Positions 38,461-50,344 of a stretch of DNA of 64,000 nt are shown piece after piece. How positions within the stretch are numbered: position 1 is the stretch's first letter; each line of letters starts with the position of its first letter. Source of the DNA: Sycobia sp. Sy_11 (lineage: Eukaryota > Arthropoda > Insecta > Hymenoptera > Epichrysomallidae); NCBI GenBank assembly GCA_018907035.1, contig JACCIC010000035.1:186001-250000 (forward strand), in the 5' to 3' direction. The translations under genes were made by a program, and so were the position numbers. The notes beneath the pieces were generated by a model. The model was not told the origin of the DNA and searched no databases. It worked only from the letters and a program-made list of their open reading frames with translations.

Positions 38461-40380
38461 TTTTCCACCTGAGATTTCAGACTATGTTTGATGCGCTGCT
38501 GTAACTCTATTCGAAAATTATGTTGCCGAATAACATTTTCAAACTCAATAATAGTTCACACATTTCCAAAAACTACAGTGACTAGTTAACCAATCACTCC
38601 CACTTGGAATATACACGTATGTATTCAATATAAGAAATAAATGAACATCATCTTAACTTTTTTTCATTCAAATGAACCTTCATTCTCTGATTTTTATTTT
38701 TAATACTTTTAATGAAATACCCTATGCAATGGCATCATTTATTTTTATCGCTATTTATATATTAGTTATTAAATTTTTTCTTTTCCACACTTTCGATACA
38801 TCTAATCTCATTTTATTCAACATAGTATGTAATATATTTTCTTTAATTCAATTATATTTAGGCTTACGATATGATAAATTTTATTTAATCGTATATTATA
38901 AATTTCATATAAAATTTATATCGATTTCATTGAATGCCGAACTTAATTAAAAACAAAAGAATTTACGGTCTACTTGAAATTTAAACAGATAAGACATTAT
39001 ATTTAATGCATTGGCTCCAAATAGCAGTAATTGGTTAACGGATTATAATACACTTCCATTGTAAGTATTTCATTTTTACTACATATCTATAATATTCCAA
39101 AATTTCATGACTAAAGAAATAATTTAAGGCGTCATTTATTCATTTTACGAATTGCACTACTCCGAATTGAAACTTATCAGAATAATAGGTAAAAAATTAA
39201 ATCAATTTTTCCAAGTTCATATTTTCGCTTATTTTAACTTTATTTCATTAAATATAATACAAGTTCTAGAAAATAATGTTGAAAAATCGGTTTGAAAAAT
39301 ATATTGAATGTATAGAAAAATATGTTTGAAAACGCGCTTTTCTATAACTTTGTTAAAAAATATAATTTCACAAAATGAGAAATAATTTACAAATATCGAC
39401 TCAATTTTTAAAATTTAATAAATATTTTTCTCATTCTCCTTACTGAAAGTACGTTGACCAGTTCATCCTGTATATGTTACAATTACATGTTTTATCGTCG
39501 CATTAGCTGTTATTGATTAATCATAGACAAAGTAAATAAGGTCAAATCAGCTAAAATGTTTTAAAAAAATAACAGCTATCTTACCAATACAGGTATATTA
39601 TGAACGTTTGATGTAATGAATCGATAGCCTGTCTGAACAGCGATAAAAAGGAAAAGGGTAGGAGTACGACTATTGATGTTGAAAATGTATTAATAAGCTT
39701 TATTGATTTATTACAGTTTATTATTCACTTTTCAAATTATTTTTATATAAATATTTATTATATAAATAATATTTATAATCAACGAACGTTAAAATTTCTA
39801 TATTTCATTAAACACATCATATATGTTACGAAATAATAAAATATTATATTTATCAACGTTTCGAATTGGATTATTGTTAAACCATGCATCTACTCGTCAA
39901 ATGTGTGGACAAAGTAACGGAGAACGTTTATAATGGCATAATGATAATAATAATTAATTAACAATATAATATATAGATAAATTATATGTGCTAGAAACGT
40001 GTACTCCTGCATAGTTCAGTAGTGACAGCCATGCGTGACAAGACGTATGTTTTAACATTTTTATATGAAAATTTCAGATTACATGCATCAAACCGATGAA
40101 TAAGACTATTATTTGGGCAATGTATATCAGCCATTTCTGAAAATAATCTTCTTTTTCAATAAGCGTTCATAATCTACAAGTCTGACTAACAAATGAATGA
40201 AGTGGATTTAAACAATTGGTCTTTATAGACTACATTACATTCTCTAGATTAGTAGATTTTACATTACCCAACAGACTAATTATATTAAATTTATCAATTT
40301 TTAAGATTTTTAAGAAAAGTTAAATTATGTTCATAAAAACTATTATTAGAGTTTTTTGAGTCTCTATTCTATTAAATCTC

Positions 40381-40475
40381 TGAAGAAAAACCGAAGCGGC
40401 TTGAAACGCCGCACTTTGCAGATGCGGAAAATTTTTATGAATGGATAAGTCAATTGTCCTTGAAGACAAGTAAGA
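40381..40475 (+). repeat. Dispersed repeat copy B (retroelement-like 3' motif)
   Basis: Pairs with 2797-2905. Here the core is better preserved: CTGAAGAAAAACCGAAGCGG followed by CTTGAAACGC, then a CCGCA...TGCGG hairpin. The CTGAnGA-stem-GAAA arrangement recalls the hammerhead core reported in Penelope-like elements, but the required cleavage-site and stem I arrangement is not evident. Confidence 0.5.
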
Positions 40476-42407
40476 ATATTTAGTAGTTGATATTTGAAAA
40501 TTACAATTTTTATAGGTTCTTCATAATTTTCATCGTAAAAATTTTCTAATCGAACAATGGTATCATGATATTTTTAATCAATATCTCAAAATACGTGTAA
40601 TTAACTTACCTTCAATTTTCAATATAAAAAATTTATTACAGCAGTGTCCAATAGTTTCCATTTTTCTTACTATAATCGATAATATTTCATTACTCTTGAT
40701 CACAGAAATAAATACTTTTTGAAAGCATACATTTACACGTATTACATTTAATTTCTTAGAAGTCGTATAAATATTATTTTTCTTTTCGCAATCCTTAATT
40801 TTAACTTTAAAACCTGGATATATTTCAATTTGTAATAAGAGTCCTGAAAAATCATTTTAAAATAATAAATAACCTATAATTTTCAAAATATTATTAGAAA
40901 GCTTAGAACTTGTACTTTTAGAACCGAATTTTTTGTTACGGTGTTGTGTATAGAAAATATATATAATAACAAAATAACATTTGAAACAACAACATGAAAT
41001 ATCATATGTATATATATATATACTATTACCAAAATTCTTTTTTTTCTCAAAATTTAACACACAAGCAAAATTGGCTATTATTAATAGAAGTAATTTAAAT
41101 TGATTGAGTGCGTAAGGTGAGTTTATGAAATTTTGCTGGATCAATGAACCATCTTACCGCTCTAACTATGATGTTACGAAATGCGCATTCTCCTGTACGT
41201 ACATTACGAATTATATCGATTTCTTTTTTTGCTCTTTACTATTAATAGACTAAATTTATTACTGTATTCTTCTCAATTTTTCCTTATTCCAGAAGTAATT
41301 CATGTAAAATATCAAAATTATAATCTAAAGTTTCACAAATATTTCTATAGAAAGGAATAAATTAAGGACATTGTAGCATTCAGCATACGTCAAATATAAA
41401 TGAATAGATACAAATATATCTAAATTAAGATCGCAGCCTCCTTAAAAATCATTATACAGTTATAAACATATAAGAAACAATTATTTATAGCCTACAGATT
41501 ACGCAGTGACTAAAAGCTCGACTAGTCGCAAGTTATGGATTTTTTTTATTAATTTTGGTAACAAAGCAGTTTTTTTATTTCCAAAGTCTTTGTGATGTCT
41601 ATATTGAAACTATAGTGCGATGCACGCCAAAAAAGTCTTTACATCGTTATTAAAATTATAGTTAAAGTTTCGCTACAAATGTTCAATTTTTTAAATAGCA
41701 AAATGTTTAAATACAAATAATCAATTTTATATCGATATCGTTCAAATCAACATTTTTTTAAAATTTCCCACTCAAGATAAAATGAGTACATAATATATAA
41801 GTGCGCTGCTTTTAAATAATGATGGTAGGATTTGTTTTTCTTAAGATATATCTCGAGATTTATTATACAAGTGATTCGTAATTTCGCGACTCCCTCATCC
41901 ACAAGGAATTTCGGTTGAAAATATCATCAAAATAAGAAACTTGAAACACTTTAGTGCATTTAATATATCAATATCTCTAGGTTAATATCAAAGTTTTTTA
42001 ATGCAATTTCGATATAATGCTGCAAATGAAAATCATATCCTTGTTGATAATGCTGTACGTAAAAATGTTCATTTAAATCAATAACATTTATTGTAGTATT
42101 ATGTCTTCCCTTTCTTTCAAATCTCTTATGAGCAAGGCTAGTGGCTTCGCTGACAAATGCACTATTTGAATTTTAAACAGTGAATAACGGAATCCAGAAA
42201 GTTAAGGTCATGTTTGCACTGAAAGAAGAAATAAAGTACTTTTGCTTGACTTTTTTTAGCAGAAAATACTTTGACTTCTACTGAAAATATTTTAGAAGGT
42301 AATTCAAGCTATATTAACTTTTGTCTCAAATATGTATTATTTTTGTTTAGCGTAATTCATAAACATAATGTAGCAAGCGCAAAATTTTTAAATTTAAAGT
42401 TTATATA

Positions 42408-42426
42408 GGCTGGGGAGTCCCAAGCC
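42408..42426. promoter_or_regulatory. Palindromic kappaB-like site
   Basis: GGCTGGGGAGTCCCAAGCC is a near-perfect palindrome whose core GGGGAGTCCC fits the Rel/NF-kappaB consensus GGGRNNYYCC. No gene is recognised nearby, so function is doubtful. Confidence 0.25.
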
Positions 42427-43249
42427 TCAATTCCAGCATTTCTCGCTTTTTCACGGTCGGCTAGTTATGATTAACATATGATTAAAAAGGCACAGTTTAC
42501 ATAATATAAAACGAACAGATGGACAAACTAACGATCACATGACTTCTTAGACCGAAAAAGACACTCGTAATATAAACGCTTGCTACAGCGGTTATAATAA
42601 CTTGGATACGACAACTGCTATAATCACAACCTACATCTAGAGTTTTGTATTTATAATACTTATGTTTTTCACTTGGGCTAAGAGTAAGCGATAATTGTAG
42701 GCATCATATCATAAAGAAAAATCCAAGCTTTCAAAGAATAGCGTGTTTCTAAGCGATAAAACTCTACTTTTTCTCCCAAAGTATTGTAAAAATAAACGGT
42801 AAAATTCTTGAAAAACTAACATTATTTTTGCCACCAACTTTCTTAAAACGATATTGAGCTTTCTATAGAACATAAGAAATCCCTACTTTAGCACACACCT
42901 TAGTCGCTTTAATCACTTTATTAAGAGAAATTTTAAGCCCTTTTCCAATTTAGATTTTATATTCATAACACTTGTCATGGCAATTACAAATTACAACTGC
43001 TTTGTCACCAATGTTGGCATCTCTGTCAACAACTTTTTTAAAAACTTGATTAGGTAAGACATAATTGGGTCAAAAATTTAATAAATGCTGTAATATCTGA
43101 TCCTATATTAGATATGGGAGCTCTAGGTAGACAATATAATTGGTATTAAAAATGATGTGAAAGAAATTCTCTAAATATTATTAAAAACTTCGAAAATAAA
43201 TTATTATAAATACTAATTATGAAGTCAAGTCAGAAAAAAGATCTAAAAT

Positions 43250-43330
43250 CGCTCGATCGCGAATCAAAAACCTATGAATTCGGTGGCCCGAGATAAAGTC
43301 CCAATCTCGATCAATTGAAACAAGCACCTT
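43250..43330 (+). repeat. tRNA-like SINE, copy 2 (diverged)
   Basis: Aligns with 8428-8525: GCTCGAT, CGGTGGC (compare CAGTGGTTGG), AGTCCCAATCTCGATCAATT and GAAACAAGCACCT correspond in order. It has no intact promoter boxes, so it is an old copy. Confidence 0.45.
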
Positions 43331-43589
43331 CTGTAAAAATTATAATATATTGTTATTTTCCTTAAATCTAATAACAAATTTACTGAAACATTATACTTAA
43401 AAATGAATCGTTATTAATTATTTCTTTCACACATATCTGTAAAAAATAGTTACTCAATTAAATTCACTTCTGTTTATTATTTTATACTGTAATTTATTTA
43501 TTATGAAAAGCGGAAAAGGAGCCCTGTAGAACAAAATGTCTAGAGACCCAACTAGGGCTAATCCAGTCTTGGGTAGAATTAGAAATTTG

Positions 43590-43785
43590 GTTATTGGTGT
43601 TGATATTGTTGTTGGTGTTGATGTTGTTACTGCCGCTATGGTTGTTAGTGTTGTTGTTATTACTGTTGTTATTGCTGCTGTTGTTGTTGTACTTTTTATT
43701 ATTATTTCTGTTGTTGCCTTTGCTATTGTTGTTATTGTTATTTGTATTATTGTGATTATTATTACTAATACTATTATTTAACAAG
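43590..43785. repeat. TTG/ATT-rich degenerate trinucleotide block
   Basis: Imperfect TTG and ATT units. The minus strand reads as a 103-codon frame that is mostly Asn, ending with a more complex 30-residue segment (QDWISPSWVSRHFVLQGSFS) at 43497-43585. I treat it as low-complexity DNA, not a gene. Confidence 0.75.
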
Positions 43786-44285
43786 AAAGAATTCGTTAAT
43801 TTCAAATTGAAACTAAATAAAAAAAGTGGCGGATAGAGTGGCTATTATGAATTATCATAAACGAATATGAAATTATCCATGTAATTATTATTTATTAATA
43901 ATATTTGTATAATTAATAAATTTTAAGGCTTTTCTATAGCAATTGAATGTTTTTATTATAGCTATAGCAAATATTTTTAGTACATTCTATGAAATTTCTG
44001 AATAACTCAATATATCGACTAAATACTGATAATCAAGAATATCATTAACACAACTCATTAACTCAGATTATTTTTAAAGCATCTGCAACCATATTAGATC
44101 AGAAAGAATATAACGAGTAGCAGAAATTATTACATTCTTATAAACATTGTTATTGATATTTGTTACGTATTTGTCCCCATATTTTGCCTATAGATTATGG
44201 ATAATTAAGTTATTGAAATTTGTGAAAAGACTAACTACGTCAAAGCTTATGAATGTATAACTTTCCGGAATAATTCAATTTCTAA

Positions 44286-44483
44286 TTGTTTTTCAAAATG
44301 AAAACATTTTTTACATTAGTAGTGCTGCTGTTTGCTCGATATTATTGTATGAATTTTGTAAGTCCTTTAAATAAAGTTGATAATGAAGAAATTACAGTGG
44401 AAAAAATAATATTAATATGTTTATATTGCAGCTTAATACAGAATGTAGTGCAACTTAATACAATTCAACACGTCGCAGGTTAA
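44286..44483 (+). CDS. Hypothetical small secreted peptide or first exon
   Basis: From ATG at 44298 (or a TTG-type codon upstream at 44286) the frame reads MKTFFTLVVLLFARYYCMNF, which looks like a signal peptide: one Lys followed by a hydrophobic core. Directly after it is a good donor (TTTT|GTAAGT at about 44358), so this may be the first exon of a secreted-protein gene. Further along, TTTATATTGCAG at 44421-44432 followed by CTTAATACAG resembles an acceptor, and GCAG|GTTAAA at about 44479 resembles a donor. No family is recognised and the following exons cannot be assigned. It may equally be a chance frame in AT-rich DNA. Confidence 0.25.
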   Translation: MFFKMKTFFTLVVLLFARYYCMNFVSPLNKVDNEEITVEKIILICLYCSLIQNVVQLNTIQHVAG

Positions 44484-44955
44484 AAATGAATTTTACAAGA
44501 AATAAAAAAGTTTTCATTTCACTTTTATTCTATTTAGTCTATTTTTCAGTATACATGGTCTATTAAAAATTAATTAAAATTAAGGGAACATAATTTTTTA
44601 TTGTTATTTAGATTTGCGAAGTTAACACATTCGTCAGAACTTTAGTTTGAGTGAGTATTTTGCTAGTTACTCATTTCAGTTGGATTTTTATATATTTTTT
44701 ACAAACTCTATTTGCATGCAGTGGCATACCAATGACATATATGTTAAAAAGTTTTGAAATTTTGCGTGATATTAGCTACAGTCATGGAAAGGTTTCGCAG
44801 AAAGGAAGCTGCTGCTAAGAGAACGTTCACAGAGATCAAGAGGAGAGGAAGCGCTGGGAGGAGGTAGAGGTGCAGGCGGGCTCGCTTTTGCTCGAGCCTA
44901 AGCGTATACCCGTTCATTCACCCTGACGGGGGCACCAACCTGACTTTAGTTCAGT

Positions 44956-44957
<2 letters not shown>

Positions 44958-45017
<60 letters not shown>

Positions 45018-45070
45018 CCCTCCTCTCACCCTCTTCTCCTCTCCCTCAATCTCTCTCTCTCTCTCTCTCT
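44958..45070. repeat. CT microsatellites
   Basis: CT runs at 44958-45014 and 45050-45070, within a locally GC-elevated patch (44790-45160) that could be regulatory. Confidence 0.95.
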
Positions 45071-46639
45071 GCAACAGAGAGTGAGAGCATGTATATACAC
45101 TTGAAATTGTTGCCTTTGCCTTTGTTGACTCTAGGCCTATGAGCACCCTAGTGCGTATTCGTCTAAGTGTAGTTACTGGTAAAACTATTCAACATCCAAG
45201 TTGCCAAAATTTTTCTGAAAAATATTAGTGAAATTTTATATTTTAATTATTCACAATGTGAGAAGCCATTTAGGTTCACCAAGTTATCCTTAAGTCCTTA
45301 CTTTTAATTATATTGGAAAATCAAAAATAATAAATAAAAAAATCATAAAGTTCTATTCAATAATAACTCTCTTATTTGATCAATATTATTCTTTTTACTA
45401 ATATTAGTCTTTTTACTATAATTAGCTTTAATATTTAACAAATTTACGTAAAACAAGCTGTGCATAATGACATAAATGAAATTTTTCATATTAAATAAGT
45501 ATTAAATTAAATAGAAACATTTCATTATTCTTTTTATGTTCCATTAAAAACATATATATATTGTTGTATAAAAAACTAATTTTTGTATATTATAAATACA
45601 ATGGTTTATTCATTAGATTAATATTATAACTTTAATTCATATTGAATTCATTTAACATTATTTCAATAATTCAATTATTTATTAATTAAAATACCAAAGT
45701 ATTATATTTTTATCTTATTTATCTATACATTTTCTTGATATAAATTAATATTTTTTTATAACTAAAGCGTGCTTTTGGCTCACAAGCTTTAGACGCGTTA
45801 AAAGTATGACAGGTCGGATTTTTATTTTCTAACAATACCTTCGGAATTACGATGATTATTAATGCAATTTTTATTCAAATTATGGTCTACTTCTGCGATT
45901 GACTGTGCTAAACATATAAAATTTTAAATACAGATTGATATGAATTATGTTACGTAAAATGATCTTGTTCCAACATATAGTTTCACAAAATCAGATTCAC
46001 TTTCAAAAAAAAAAATTTAAGACAGTATATAAGCGTTATATCCTTACAATTTGACAAGTTTCTCGGGAAGTAGAGTAGCAAATGTTTTATTTTTCAAGGC
46101 GTGTAAATCTACTCAAAAACATACTATACTTCACTTTTAGCAAGCCCATGTAATCCAAAATATCATTACTTAAGTAATCATAGAAATAATGAAAATTTTG
46201 ATAGAAATAACAAATTCGTTGAATCTTTTCTATCCGCTTACAGGTTGAAAGCATTCTTTTATTTTATTTCTGCAGTATAAAATACAATTTTTGGAATTAA
46301 AATTAATCCGGCTAATTCGAAGCGTGTATATCGAGACATATACGTTGATTTTACCAGTTATAATTTTATCATTCTTAAATTGTTGTATAATTTCATTATA
46401 TGCAACATTACCCTAACCATTACTATATCGACATCAGATACTACTCAGTCTCTGATGCCCGTAGATCAAAACTTATTCTGTAAGCAGGATTAGTTTTCTA
46501 ATTTGTTTATTTAAGAAGAATTCTAGCATATTCATTTCTCGGCTTATTATGTTACAATTCAAAAAAGCTCTAAAATCACGTTAAATATACCATCCAATTG
46601 GAAGCATGATATTGTTGTCTGAATTTAAAATATTCTCAT

Positions 46640-47110
46640 TTTATCATAGATCTTTTCCCATACGCGTAATGAGTCTGTAACGACCTTGGAGTGATTTTTA
46701 ACTCATCTTACAAATTTTTAAACCATATTGACATGGAATTTTCTGAAGCAAATAAATTTGTCGGCTTTCTCAAGAAAACAACATATAACTTTAAATCGAC
46801 CAATTCTGCACTAAACTTATTTAATTTGTCGGTCTCTAATAATCTCCTATGGCTCCATTATATGGTCCTTGTATGTCAAGGTTGAATGCTTGAATACGAT
46901 GCAACATTTTACACTATATGTCGTTGATAACCTCCTTTCCTATAAATCTCTACGATAATGATTTCACTTCTATAAGAAAAACCATTAACTTACTCCAAAT
47001 TTTCTACATCAACTCTTACTTTGATGCCTTATTTATATTTAATAATTTTAACACTTTCAAAAGTTGTAATTATGTTTTTATTTTATTACAATTCATTACA
47101 TATTCATTAT
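46640..47110 (+). pseudogene. Decayed jockey-like non-LTR retrotransposon, 3' end of the pol ORF
   Basis: The frame around 46683-46885 reads DLGVIFNSSYKFLNHIDMEF followed by SEANKFVGFLKKTTYNF, matching the DLGVxxDSxLxFxxHIxxxxxKAxxxLGFIxRxxxxF pattern found after the reverse transcriptase catalytic domain in jockey-type elements. After a stop, a second frame (46918-47110) continues the pattern with SIRKTINLLQI and YFDALFIFNNF, as in the family's C-terminal YSSxRxxLNLPxLxxRRxxxDLxFLYK segment. Internal stops and frame changes show it is dead. The catalytic FADD box and the endonuclease domain are not present, so only a 5'-truncated copy remains, as is usual for such elements. Confidence 0.7.
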
Positions 47111-49080
47111 AATTTTAAAATTTGTAATGATGTTTCCAATCATGAGTACATATTATTCTTCTCTTAGATATGTACGAAAAGTTTAAGAATATCATTCTTC
47201 AAAAAATTACATACATTATTTATCTTTTACATTATTTGTACCAATTATGTAAATTGTTATTCATACTTCCAACTGAATTAAGATCGTTCTTTTAAATCGC
47301 CAATGAAAATGTATAACATTACAAATTTTGTATCCGAGCTAAAAGACAATCGTGGAAATGAATCTAATTTTATTATAACATCTACTAGTGCCATTAATGT
47401 TTTTGTAAAAAGACCTAATTAGAACCGTTTATTTAATAAAACAAATAAACAAGTAAATTTAATCGAGGATTTAAATTTTGCTCTATCAAAGCAATCCCTC
47501 TCGATTATAATTCACTTATAACAGTACTTTTTCTAATCTCAAATAACATTCAGTTGTCTCGGTGATTATGTTTATATCTTAAAAGGTCTGTCTTTCGTGG
47601 GTTCCTTTATGTATCGAAGTAAAAAGAGGTTGCAAGAGGCCACGTCTATGGTTGTCTCATTAAAATGGACCTGTGTTTAGCCAAAATCTAATAAACAAGC
47701 ATTAGGGTATGGCAGGTATTCTGCTGGTTTGGTTAACATGATTGATTTTGCGGCAAAACTAGTCGCTTTATTAGACTATTTTATGCAAACGTCGTAAAAC
47801 CAGGTAAAACTGTAAATATACGTGATAATCTTTTTTGCATTACGTTTAGTAACAACTCAAAATGTACGTTTCGTTGAAATAAAAAAAGATAGCGAGAAAA
47901 ACCTTCACTTTTGATGGAGCTTGTCGCGCTTTTTGAACGTTTAGTGATAGTAAATGTTTCTAGTTGGACGATTGAGCTTTTATTTTTGTATCATATTCTT
48001 AAACTCATGACTAATTACCTGTTTTAATTCATTTGACTAATATAGGATGGTCGATATTTCTTTGATTTAATAAACTTAAGAAATGTAACGCCAACGTTGC
48101 TTTTGGGCGAAAATTAACAATTTCGGAACAAATATTACTCTCATGTGTAAAACCATCTGTGAATTATTTCGCAGAAGCTGTATCATATACATACATCTTC
48201 AGCAACCTTTCTAGTAGTAATTTGACGATCGCTTATAATCATTTTTTCCACTTTCTTGACGGTATCATCTATTACCCATGGACTAGGACATAAAGAATGC
48301 TCAACATCTTCAATGGTTCATAACTGCTGTATCATACGAAAATTTTTGTTTGGCTCATAACCAACTCACCAAAAGCAATTTTTTACATTGTATGATCATT
48401 ACTTTACATTATTATATTTTTGTAATAAACACTGACGCAAATTCTTTAATTACTCTATCGTATAATACCTTTTTATGTTTATTTATTACTATTCGTTGTT
48501 TACCTTTGTTCGCACAGTTGTTTTAATATAGTTTCCAGGGTTTAAAAGCTCAATAAATGTGAATGGCAAAAATTCTATAAATTATTATATAAAGCCAAGT
48601 CTTCATATTTACTTACAAATAGATTATCTTTCTATGACATGTTCTAATTAAGAAAGTAATGTAAATTAAAAACGCAAATTTCATCAATAACTTTTTCTTA
48701 AAGTAACTGCAAGTTAAATAGTTTAAATACAATATATTATATTAAAATTTAACAATTAGTAAAATTTAAAAAAAAAGAATAATTTAAACTTTTTTATAGA
48801 AAATTCATATAAGGAATATTTACAGTTGTCTAGAACGTTTAAACTATTACATTATATAAATCAAAATTTTTAATAAATTAAATACATAAAGAATATAGTA
48901 TGATAAAAAAATTGATTTGCAGTTTTCTTATTAACCTAGAATGGAATTGGATATAATTGTAATATAAAATACTTTTAGAAATAATATGTTTCAATAAAAA
49001 AGTTTTTATTAATCTGAAAGTAAATTATATAGTTACAGTTTATTAAAGCAAACATATGAATAAAAAAATATCTGTTTTCC
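47110..49080. other. AT-rich intergenic DNA left of ANAPC15
   Basis: No gene recognised. A patch at about 47590-47830 has slightly higher GC and could be further transposon debris; I see no diagnostic motif. Confidence 0.55.
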
Positions 49081-49101
49081 AAGTTTAATACAGAAGAATT
49101 G

Positions 49102-49122
49102 TTACTGCGTTCCACCAGGATC
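49102..49122 (-). CDS. ANAPC15: Possible alternative last exon of ANAPC15
   Basis: On the minus strand ATTTTTAG|GATCCTGGTGGAACGCAGTAA gives an acceptor and the short coding end DPGGTQ plus stop. AATAAA occurs about 50 bases downstream in the same orientation (near 49043-49048). It is in phase 0, the phase of either donor candidate inside exon 3: GAA|GTAAGT after VDDIDME, or ATG|GTTTGT after TSIRM. No other minus-strand gene nearby could own it. Confidence 0.35.
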   Translation of the reverse strand, partial: DPGGTQ

Positions 49123-49824
49123 CTAAAAATAAATTTTTTTAATAAGTACTTGAATTATGTATTAAGAACAAGATTGCAAAGTGTGACTGTTCTGTTAGCT
49201 GTACTTCTATATTTTATGTAAGGTATAAAATATAGAATCGCAGCTATGTAGACTATAATATTGATTTTTCCCATTTTTTATAATAATAATTAGTTTTACT
49301 TGTTTCATTGAATGAAACATTCATTGAAAATTAAAAATTATAAAATTTTATATCAAAATCTAAATTTTTTAATTACGTTAAAAGTAAAGATCTGAATTTT
49401 AAAATATGTATTTTTATTTCAGCATTTTAAATTTAAATATTGACAGGTTTAAGAATATAAATAATATTGATTAATAATATATTGAATTACTATTATGAAA
49501 TGCATACTAAATGATAAAATATATGATAAAAAGAAAACATTTTTTATATAGTTCAATCTATACAATACTTCACACATTGAGATAAAAATAAAGTAGTATC
49601 TGCTTGGGAAACCTGAATAGTTTATATTAAAATGGATCTAACTGATCATTGCCAGAATTCATAAGCAATGTATCTTTGTATGCACCTAAACTAAAGTACT
49701 AACAGTCAAACCGACAGTCAAATAACAGTCAAACCGACAATAATTGATGCTTGTTTAATACATAATTATATTAATTTAATTAATTTAAGAATAAAAACAT
49801 TAAAAAACAATAAAAGTAACATTT

Positions 49825-49979
49825 TCAACAAACCATTCTAATGGAAGTTGGATCAGTAGCTGTATCTGATGGGCTTGATCTTTGTTGTTGTTGAGTATAA
49901 CTTACTTCCATATCAATATCATCTACTTCCTCCTCTTCATCTTCATGTGTATCAGAATCTTCTTCTTCTTCTCCATCAC

Positions 49980-50010
<31 letters not shown>

Positions 50011-50025
50011 TTCAGAACCTCTAAA
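49825..50025 (-). CDS. ANAPC15: ANAPC15 exon 3, acidic tail
   Basis: The frame from acceptor ATTTTAAAG gives FRGS, 11 Glu, GDG, further Asp/Glu, then VDDIDME, SYTQQQQRSSPSDTATDPTS and IRMVC before TGA (49825-49827). Human APC15 likewise ends with an acidic stretch and VDME. A strong internal donor GAA|GTAAGT follows VDDIDME, so the last 24 residues may be spliced out in some or all transcripts. Confidence 0.75.
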
Positions 50026-50344
50026 CTTTAAAATAAAAACAATTTGAGCAAAATAGATACTTATTATTGATCTCTAAAAAAGAAAATTAGGTTACTCACA
50101 TCACTAGCTGATTTACCAATGGGAATATGACCATAACCTTCCACTCGAATTTGTTCCCGCTAAATGGAAATAATTATTTTGAATTTTTTTTTCCTATTTT
50201 TTGGAAAATCATATTTACCCATGCCTGATGTTCAAGTTCCAAAGCAGCTACTTCGTTTTCATCATCCACGGGTTTATCGGCATTAAACCATAGTGGATCA
50301 GTGGCTCTTGGTTGTAAATTTGGCCACAGTGGCATAAATGACAT
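49825..50344 (-). CDS. ANAPC15: ANAPC15, anaphase-promoting complex subunit 15 (spliced gene span)
   Basis: Minus-strand gene with exons 50219-50344, 50100-50159 and 49825-50025, all in phase 0. If it ends in exon 3 it encodes 128 residues, close to the 121 of human APC15. The subunit sits on the APC/C and promotes turnover of the mitotic checkpoint complex, so that the spindle checkpoint can be switched off. Recognition rests on the N-terminal block PRATDPLWFNADKPVDDENE followed by LEHQAW (human: [20 protein letters not shown], then QHQAW), then HIPIGKSASD (human: LVPIGKPASE), then a long acidic tail. The order and spacing match the family. The tail (11 consecutive Glu, then Asp/Glu-rich) is encoded partly by GAA/GAG repeats. 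The exact C-terminus is uncertain, see the exon at 49102-49122. Confidence 0.88.
50100..50159 (-). CDS. ANAPC15: ANAPC15 exon 2
   Basis: 60 nt, 20 codons: REQIRVEGYGHIPIGKSASD. Acceptor TTCCATTTAG, donor GAT|GTGAGT. IPIGKxAS is the second conserved block of the family. Confidence 0.9.
50219..50344 (-). CDS. ANAPC15: ANAPC15 exon 1
   Basis: 126 nt, 42 codons, from ATG (50342-50344) to HQAW, then donor TGG|GTAAAT. It carries the DPLWFN signature that identifies the family. The start is chosen because human APC15 begins at the same distance from PRVT. Confidence 0.9.

Larger units (their letters stand above)
38470..46600. other. AT-rich gene-poor stretch
   Basis: No multi-exon gene is recognised. 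It holds dispersed-repeat copies (40381-40475, 43250-43330), a TTG/ATT-rich low-complexity block (43590-43785), a small candidate secreted-peptide frame (44286-44483) and CT microsatellites (44958-45070). Other frames (38672-38950, 40857-41144) are Phe/Ile/Asn/Lys-rich and typical of AT-rich non-coding DNA. Confidence 0.6.

Noticed and set aside
40381..40475. Functional hammerhead ribozyme
   Set aside because: The CTGAnGA and GAAA boxes and a stem II are present, but the cleavage triplet and pairing of stems I and III could not be drawn.
43494..43805. 103-codon poly-Asn frame
   Set aside because: Mostly a degenerate ATT/TTG repeat. The short complex segment at its end is not enough to support a gene.
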